Shown: positions 5,778 through 9,202 of the stretch, piece after piece | Numbering within the stretch: the stretch's first letter is position 1 | Layout: every line of letters starts with the position of its first letter | Made by a program: the position numbers and the translations under genes | Assembly: GCA_028289305.1 (NCBI GenBank) | Contig: JANQQO010000053.1 | Coordinates: 1 to 9,202 of the forward strand | Origin: Rickettsiales bacterium | Lineage (GTDB): Bacteria > Pseudomonadota > Alphaproteobacteria > Rickettsiales > JANQQO01 | Length of the DNA stretch: 9,202 nt | Direction of reading: 5' to 3' | The notes under the pieces: model-generated | Told to the model about the DNA's origin: nothing | The model's database searches: none | The model's input: the letters and a program-made list of their open reading frames with translations, nothing else

Positions 5778-6502
5778 TGCGCTTGGTGCTCTTCATCATG
5801 CTGCTGGTGCTGTTGCCGGGTGCGGTGCAGGCGCGGCCGATTGTCGCGGATCTGGCGATTCGCTCGATTGATATTGGGCATGATTTTGCCGGGATTGACA
5901 TACTGCTATTTGGCGCGCGCAACGATATTGGCGATATTGTGGTGGTGGTGCGCGGGCCGGAGCAGCCCTATATCGTGCGCAAAAAGGAGCGTATGGCTGG
6001 AGTGTGGGTGAATCGCAAAGCGGCGGAATTTAGCGATGTACCAGGGTTTTACGCGGTGGCAGCAGTGCGGCCCTTGGAGGTGTTAAAAAATGAGCAATTG
6101 CTGCGTACGCTCGGTATTGGCATGGAGCGGCTGGATCTGCCCTCGCTGCAGGAATCGGACGCGATGCATCCGGAGTTTCGTGAGGCGCTGCTGCGGCATA
6201 AAGAGGGGAAGGGCCTATATGTATCGACGCTGAACAAGGTGGATTTTTGGGGCGAGACACTGTTTCGCACGGTGCTGCGTTTCCCAAAAAATATCATGAA
6301 AGGGCTATATACCGCGGAGGTGTATTTGTTTAATGACGGACAGCTGACGGCGATGCAGTTTACGCCGTTTCAGGTGAGTCATAGCGGATTTGAGGCGTGG
6401 CTGCATACAGCTGCACATCAGTATTCGCTGCTTTATGGGATTGCGGCGGTGCTGATTGCGCTGCTGGCGGGCTGGGTTGCAAGTGTGATATTCCACCGAT
6501 AG
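5777..6502 (+). CDS. TIGR02186 family (Alph_Pro_TM) predicted membrane-anchored periplasmic protein
   Basis: This 241-residue protein starts with a signal peptide (hydrophobic residues 3-13, probable cleavage after AVQA at about 19). It has a largely periplasmic domain and ends with one transmembrane helix (about 218-239) and a short cytoplasmic tail. RPIVADLAIRSIDIGHDFAG and the following segment LLFGARNDIGDIVVVVRGP match what I recall of the TIGR02186 family, which is of unknown function. FYAVAAVRPLEVL and the C-terminal FEAWLHTAAHQYSLLYG add to the match. The ATG at 5777 shares its A with the TSUP stop (TGATG). A strong GGAAGGAGG at 5762-5770 sits 6 nt upstream, and it excludes the GTG at 5774. 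This coupling suggests a partner or accessory of the TSUP permease. That role is inference. Confidence 0.88.
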   Translation: MRLVLFIMLLVLLPGAVQARPIVADLAIRSIDIGHDFAGIDILLFGARNDIGDIVVVVRGPEQPYIVRKKERMAGVWVNRKAAEFSDVPGFYAVAAVRPLEVLKNEQLLRTLGIGMERLDLPSLQESDAMHPEFREALLRHKEGKGLYVSTLNKVDFWGETLFRTVLRFPKNIMKGLYTAEVYLFNDGQLTAMQFTPFQVSHSGFEAWLHTAAHQYSLLYGIAAVLIALLAGWVASVIFHR

Positions 6503-6511
6503 GAGGGTATG

Positions 6512-7003
6512 ATGGCAAAGAAAAAGAAAGCCGTGGCCGAGCGGAACAAATTTCTGGTGTTTATCGACGACCGAGAGCATTCGCGCGTGGCGCTGCGCCT
6601 GGCGTGTAAAAAGGCCAAGACGAACGGCCAGCGGCTGATGCTGCTCTATGTGATTAACCCGCATCAATATAACTCGCTGTTTGCCATGGGGGATGTGATG
6701 AAGAAGGAGCGGCGCGAGGATGTGGAGAAATTGCTGCAGAGCATGGCCGAGGAGGCACATGCATGGTGTGAGGATGTCCCGGCGATTCATATTCGTGAGG
6801 GCACGCCGGCGAGCGAGATTATCGCGTGTATTGAGGAGGATGTGGATATCAGCATGCTGATTTTAAGTTCCACCCCAGCGGCAAGTGCGGGGGGGCAGAA
6901 GCTGCTCGCCACGCTGACCGCGGCGCTGGATGAGAAATTGCACATCCCGGCGATGATTGTGCCGGCGCACCTGACCGATCAGCAGATTGAAGCGCTGGGG
7001 TGA
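6512..7003 (+). CDS. UspA-family universal stress protein
   Basis: The protein has 163 residues from ATG 6512. AGGAGG at 6501-6506 overlaps the previous stop codon and lies 5 nt from this ATG; the ATG at 6509 is only 2 nt away. A lysine-rich leader (AKKKKAVAERNK) precedes the Usp fold: strand FLVFIDD (14-20), helix SRVALRLACKKA, strand RLMLLYVI (41-48), then IHIREGTPASEII (92-104), ISMLILSS (113-120) and a final strand IPAMIVP (145-151). The usual ATP-binding G-2X-G-9X-G(S/T) loop is replaced by SSTPAASAGGQKLL, so nucleotide binding is doubtful. It is the third gene of the TSUP-TIGR02186-Usp operon and ends directly before the heptad array and repeat copy 4. The exact stress or regulatory role is not visible. 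Confidence 0.88.
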   Translation: MAKKKKAVAERNKFLVFIDDREHSRVALRLACKKAKTNGQRLMLLYVINPHQYNSLFAMGDVMKKERREDVEKLLQSMAEEAHAWCEDVPAIHIREGTPASEIIACIEEDVDISMLILSSTPAASAGGQKLLATLTAALDEKLHIPAMIVPAHLTDQQIEALG

Positions 7004-7007
7004 GGGG

Positions 7008-7042
7008 TTATTCGTGAGTCGTTATTCGTTAATCGCTTCTCA
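7008..7042 (+). repeat. Degenerate 7-bp tandem array, left flank of repeat copy 4
   Basis: Five heptamers in perfect phase run from 7008 to 7042. The first four are TTATTCG, TGAGTCG, then TTATTCG, TTAATCG, and the last, CTTCTCA, is degenerate. The array begins 4 bp after the uspA stop and ends exactly where the TGTCA of copy 4 begins (7043). Confidence 0.65.
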
Positions 7043-7123
7043 TGTCATTCCTGCGAAGGCAGGAATCTCTCTCTCCACCATCATCAATCTGCAAAAGAGA
7101 TCCCCGCCTACGCGGGGATGACA
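7043..7123. repeat. Cruciform intergenic repeat, copy 4
   Basis: The ends are TGTCA (7043-7047) and TGACA (7119-7123). Arm 1 is ATTCCTGC (7047-7054) with GCAGGAAT (7059-7066), loop GAAG. Arm 2 is ATCCCCGC (7100-7107) with GCGGGGAT (7112-7119), loop CTAC. The inner stem is ATCTCT (7065-7070) with AGAGAT (7096-7101). The arms are of the widespread CCTGCGAAGGCAGG / CCCCGCCTACGCGGGG intergenic palindrome type. It sits between the convergent uspA and pgsA genes. It could help end transcription from both sides, but there is no U-tract after either arm. Confidence 0.85.
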
Positions 7124-7128
7124 GACAA

Positions 7129-7170
7129 CCATTAACCAATAACGATTAACGACTCACGGCTCACGATTCT
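7129..7170 (-). repeat. Degenerate 7-bp tandem array, right flank of repeat copy 4 (inverted)
   Basis: Six phased heptamers end at 7170, the edge of the pgsA stop codon. On the plus strand they are CCATTAA, CCAATAA, then CGATTAA, CGACTCA, then CGGCTCA, CGATTCT. Read on the minus strand these include TTAATCG and TGAGTCG, both identical to units of the left array at 7008-7042. The two arrays are therefore inverted copies around the cruciform. Confidence 0.65.
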
Positions 7171-7715
7171 CACCGCAAATGTGGGAGGGCGGTGCGGAGA
7201 TAGTGATAGCCGGTGAATGCGGTGAGCGCGGCAGCAAGCCACAAGAGGCCGGTGCCGAGTGAATGCGCCTCAGGCGCGAAGGCTGCCGTACCCTGGCTTG
7301 CAAGCAAGAGGAGGAGGGCGAGCATCTGTATTGCGGTTTTGGCTTTCGCCAGACCCGTGACCGGCATGGTGATGGCTTTGCCGGCGAGGCATTCGCGGAT
7401 GCCAGAGACGAGAATTTCACGCAGGATAATGATGAGTGCGGGGATGGGGTGTGCGTGGCCGACTGCGGCCAGCATGATGAGCGCGGTGGCGACTAAGAGT
7501 TTATCGGCAATGGGATCGAGCGCTGCGCCGAGCGCAGATTCTACCTGCCATTTGCGTGCGAGAAAGCCATCGAGGAAATCACTGAGGCTTGCAAGGAGGA
7601 ATAGTGCGGTGGCACTCCAATAGCCGAAGGGACCGGGGAGATAAAAACTTGCGATAAAAAGCGGAATAATGCCGATGCGGCCGAGGGTGAGTAGGTTGGG
7701 GAGGGCGTGTTTCAT
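7170..7715 (-). CDS. pgsA: CDP-diacylglycerol--glycerol-3-phosphate 3-phosphatidyltransferase
   Basis: This 181-residue inner-membrane enzyme transfers a phosphatidyl group from CDP-diacylglycerol to glycerol 3-phosphate. The product is phosphatidylglycerophosphate, precursor of phosphatidylglycerol and cardiolipin. The CDP-alcohol phosphatidyltransferase signature is complete: Asp46, Asp49-Gly50, Ala53-Arg54, Gly63, Asp67 and Asp71, with the family spacing (SDFLDGFLARKW, then GAALDPIAD). The N-terminal KHALPNLLTLGRIGIIP is typical of PgsA. Later hydrophobic segments (about 72-90, 91-106 and 122-140) are membrane helices. The ATG at 7715 is chosen because the family starts there. The frame stays open to 7874, but that extension runs through the divergent gap and into the neighbouring gene. 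There is no clear Shine-Dalgarno; TATTAT about 20 nt upstream could be a -10 element. Confidence 0.94.
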   Translation of the reverse strand: MKHALPNLLTLGRIGIIPLFIASFYLPGPFGYWSATALFLLASLSDFLDGFLARKWQVESALGAALDPIADKLLVATALIMLAAVGHAHPIPALIIILREILVSGIRECLAGKAITMPVTGLAKAKTAIQMLALLLLLASQGTAAFAPEAHSLGTGLLWLAAALTAFTGYHYLRTALPHLR

Positions 7716-7826
7716 AAGGGCTATACGGCTTTTTTTATAATACCGGGATCGACGCTTGCCTTCGCTGAGCTTTGTTTGTAGGATGCGGCGCCTCGATGTA
7801 AACCATATTTTGTGTGTAAAGACAAT

Positions 7827-8846
7827 ATGAAACCCGCTATGGCCGATACGGCACAGCAGACAGAGCCACCCCAAACGCTAGAGAAATGGCGCCCGCTATT
7901 CGCGCAGGAGTTGCAGGCGGTGGATGCGGTGATTACGCAGATGGCGCAGAGCGATACGGTGCTGATTCCGCAGATTGCCGGGCATATTATTACCTCTGGT
8001 GGGAAGCGGCTGCGGCCGATCTTAACGCTTTTGAGTGCGCAGCTCTTTGGCTATGACGGGAAGCGGCATGTGAATCTGGCGGCGGCGATTGAGTTTATCC
8101 ACACCGCGACCTTGCTGCATGATGATGTGGTGGATCAAAGCGCGCTTAGGCGTGGGCGCGATACGGCGAATGCGCTGTGGGGCAATGCGGCGAGCGTGTT
8201 GGTGGGGGATTTTCTGTTAAGCTGTGCGTTTCAACTGATGGCGCGCGATGATAATGCGCGAGTGCTGCGGCTGCTTTCGGATACCTCGGCGATTATTTCT
8301 GAGGGCGAGGTGATGCAGCTGGCGGCAGAAAAAGATGTGGCGATTGATGCGGAGACGTATCTAGCGATTGTACGGGCGAAGACCGCGCAGCTTTTTGCTG
8401 CGGCGTGCCAGATTGGGCCGATGGTGACGGATAGCGGTGAGGCGGCGGAGCAGGCGCTGTTTGACTATGGCATGGCGCTCGGGATGGCGTTTCAGATTAC
8501 CGATGATGTGCTGGATTATGCTGCCGAGCAGGAAGCGCTGGGCAAAGAAATAGGCGATGATTTCCGCGAGTGTAAGATGACGCTGCCGGTGATTGTGGCC
8601 TATGCGAAAGGCGATGCGGACGAGCAGGCATTTTGGCAGCGTACGCTCGGTGAAGGCGATCAGCAGGACGGCGATTTAGATACGGCGATGGCGCTGGTTG
8701 TGAAACATGGCGCGCTGGAGGCGGCCGCGGAACAGGCCAAGCACTATGCCGCTAAAGCCGAGGCGGCGCTTGCGGGCATGCCAGACGGTGCGGTGCGGGA
8801 GGCGTTGATGGAGATTGCCCGCTTTGCGGTGGCAAGGGTGTTTTAA
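7827..8846 (+). CDS. Trans-polyprenyl diphosphate synthase (octaprenyl/decaprenyl type)
   Basis: This 339-residue protein (from ATG 7827) condenses isopentenyl diphosphate onto an allylic primer to make a long all-trans prenyl diphosphate, usually the ubiquinone side chain. The canonical motifs are present. GGKRLRP is at 58-64. The first aspartate-rich motif DDVVD is at 99-103, followed by the RRGR arginines near 108-111. GEVMQL is at 160-165, AKTA at 184-187, and the second aspartate-rich motif DDVLD at 226-230. The residues before the first DDxxD (AIEFIHTATLLH) fit a long-chain IspB-like enzyme, but chain length cannot be set from sequence alone. Starts at GTG 7812 or ATG 7839 are also possible, and none has a strong Shine-Dalgarno. 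It is divergent from pgsA with 111 bp between them, which must hold both promoters. Confidence 0.93.
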   Translation: MKPAMADTAQQTEPPQTLEKWRPLFAQELQAVDAVITQMAQSDTVLIPQIAGHIITSGGKRLRPILTLLSAQLFGYDGKRHVNLAAAIEFIHTATLLHDDVVDQSALRRGRDTANALWGNAASVLVGDFLLSCAFQLMARDDNARVLRLLSDTSAIISEGEVMQLAAEKDVAIDAETYLAIVRAKTAQLFAAACQIGPMVTDSGEAAEQALFDYGMALGMAFQITDDVLDYAAEQEALGKEIGDDFRECKMTLPVIVAYAKGDADEQAFWQRTLGEGDQQDGDLDTAMALVVKHGALEAAAEQAKHYAAKAEAALAGMPDGAVREALMEIARFAVARVF

Positions 8847-8908
8847 ATTCTACTATTTTCGCCACATACTAGCGAATTTAATGCCGTAAAAGAGGTGGGG
8901 CAGTAGGC

Positions 8909-9202
8909 TTAATTGCTAATTTCAGCGACGGCGGCGACTTCGACGGCGGCATTCATCGGCAGTGAGGCCACGCCATACGCCACGCGGGCATGCGCGCCGC
9001 GTGCTTCACCCAATACGCTTAAGAACAGTTCAGATGCGCCATTGGCGACGACATGCGGCTCGGTGAAATCGGGTGTGCTGCTGACGAGGATTTCGATACG
9101 CAACAGGCGCTTTACGCGGCTTAAATCGCCACCACAGGCATGCTGCATCTGTGCTAATACATTGATTGCACAGGTTTTTGCCGTGTCTTGCCCTGCTTCG
9201 AT
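8909..9202 (-). CDS. RidA (YjgF/YER057c/UK114) family protein, N-terminus outside the window
   Basis: Ninety-seven residues are visible, from the window edge to the TAA at 8911-8909. RidA-family proteins form small trimers, and many hydrolyse reactive enamine/imine intermediates made by PLP enzymes. CGGDLSRVKRLLRIEILVSS, then the PDFTEPHVVANGASELF segment and the ending VASLPMNAAVEVAAVAEI, match the C-terminal two thirds of the longer (about 150-residue) RidA-like group. The usual catalytic arginine of RidA lies in an R-x-A/S-x-G-V context near the C-terminus, and here ARVAYGVASLP keeps it. The start codon lies beyond 9202. It converges with the polyprenyl synthase gene, with 62 bp between the stops. 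The pathway it serves is not indicated by its neighbours. Confidence 0.9.
   Translation of the reverse strand: MEAGQDTAKTCAINVLAQMQHACGGDLSRVKRLLRIEILVSSTPDFTEPHVVANGASELFLSVLGEARGAHARVAYGVASLPMNAAVEVAAVAEISN

Noticed and set aside
7043..7123. Intrinsic bidirectional terminator between uspA and pgsA
   Set aside because: The hairpins are strong, but neither is followed by a U-rich tract on either strand, so I annotate it as a repeat. Some effect on termination remains possible.
7008..7170. Possible CRISPR array
   Set aside because: The 7-bp units are contiguous and degenerate, with no spacers, no repeat of 23 bp or more, and no cas genes nearby.
7716..7874. N-terminal extension of pgsA to an ATG at 7874
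   Set aside because: The added 53 residues run through the divergent intergenic gap and into the 5' part of the polyprenyl synthase gene, and they do not resemble PgsA, which begins at KHALPNLLTLGR.
8855..8879. Hairpin TTCGC/GCGAA between the polyprenyl synthase and ridA stops as a terminator
   Set aside because: Only a 5-bp perfect stem with a 9-nt loop and an imperfect AT extension; too weak to call.

Overview
The window is chromosomal DNA of an alphaproteobacterium with moderately high GC content. This rests on the TIGR02186-type (Alph_Pro_TM) membrane protein, which to my knowledge is essentially alphaproteobacterial, and on the split alpha/beta glycyl-tRNA synthetase lying next to ppdK, an order common in that class. 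I cannot place it below class. Nothing looks like phage, plasmid or a defence island. The genes are housekeeping or common accessory genes, and the unusual content is between them.

Layout, left to right. Positions 1-238 (minus) are the N-terminus of pyruvate phosphate dikinase. Positions 239-641 hold a candidate ppdK promoter, a long imperfect inverted repeat (314-440), an array of degenerate 7-bp units (442-473) and the first copy of an interspersed repeat (501-593). A small orphan ORF (642-866, plus) ends directly against the stop codon of glyS (867-3005, minus). Upstream of glyS, on the same strand, are panD (3271-3624) and glyQ (3627-4547). The glyS-panD gap is filled by heptad array, repeat copy 2 and inverted heptad array. 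Copy 3 (4614-4703) lies in the divergent gap behind the glyQ promoter. The plus strand then carries a tightly packed three-gene operon: a TSUP/TauE-SafE permease, the TIGR02186 protein and a UspA-family protein (4848-7003). A convergent gap of 166 bp is composed almost entirely of heptad array, copy 4 and inverted heptad array. It is followed by pgsA (minus), a divergent trans-polyprenyl diphosphate synthase (plus) and the C-terminal part of a RidA-family protein (minus, cut by the window end).

How the genes work together. GlyQ and GlyS form the tetrameric glycyl-tRNA synthetase. PanD supplies beta-alanine for pantothenate and CoA. PpdK interconverts pyruvate and phosphoenolpyruvate. The TSUP/TIGR02186/Usp trio looks like one membrane-transport and stress unit. 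PgsA makes the precursor of phosphatidylglycerol, and the polyprenyl synthase makes the quinone side chain or a related isoprenoid.

The most interesting content is a modular intergenic repeat. Four copies (81-93 bp) share TGTCA/TGACA-type ends and two arms with 8-bp stems. The arm sequences differ between copies yet always pair, and an additional inner stem gives a predicted four-way cruciform. Two of the four copies lie between arrays of degenerate 7-bp units in inverted orientation. One copy has an array on one side only, and one has none that I can see. The short palindromes resemble known intergenic repeat families. The composite arrangement with phased heptads is not one I recognise.
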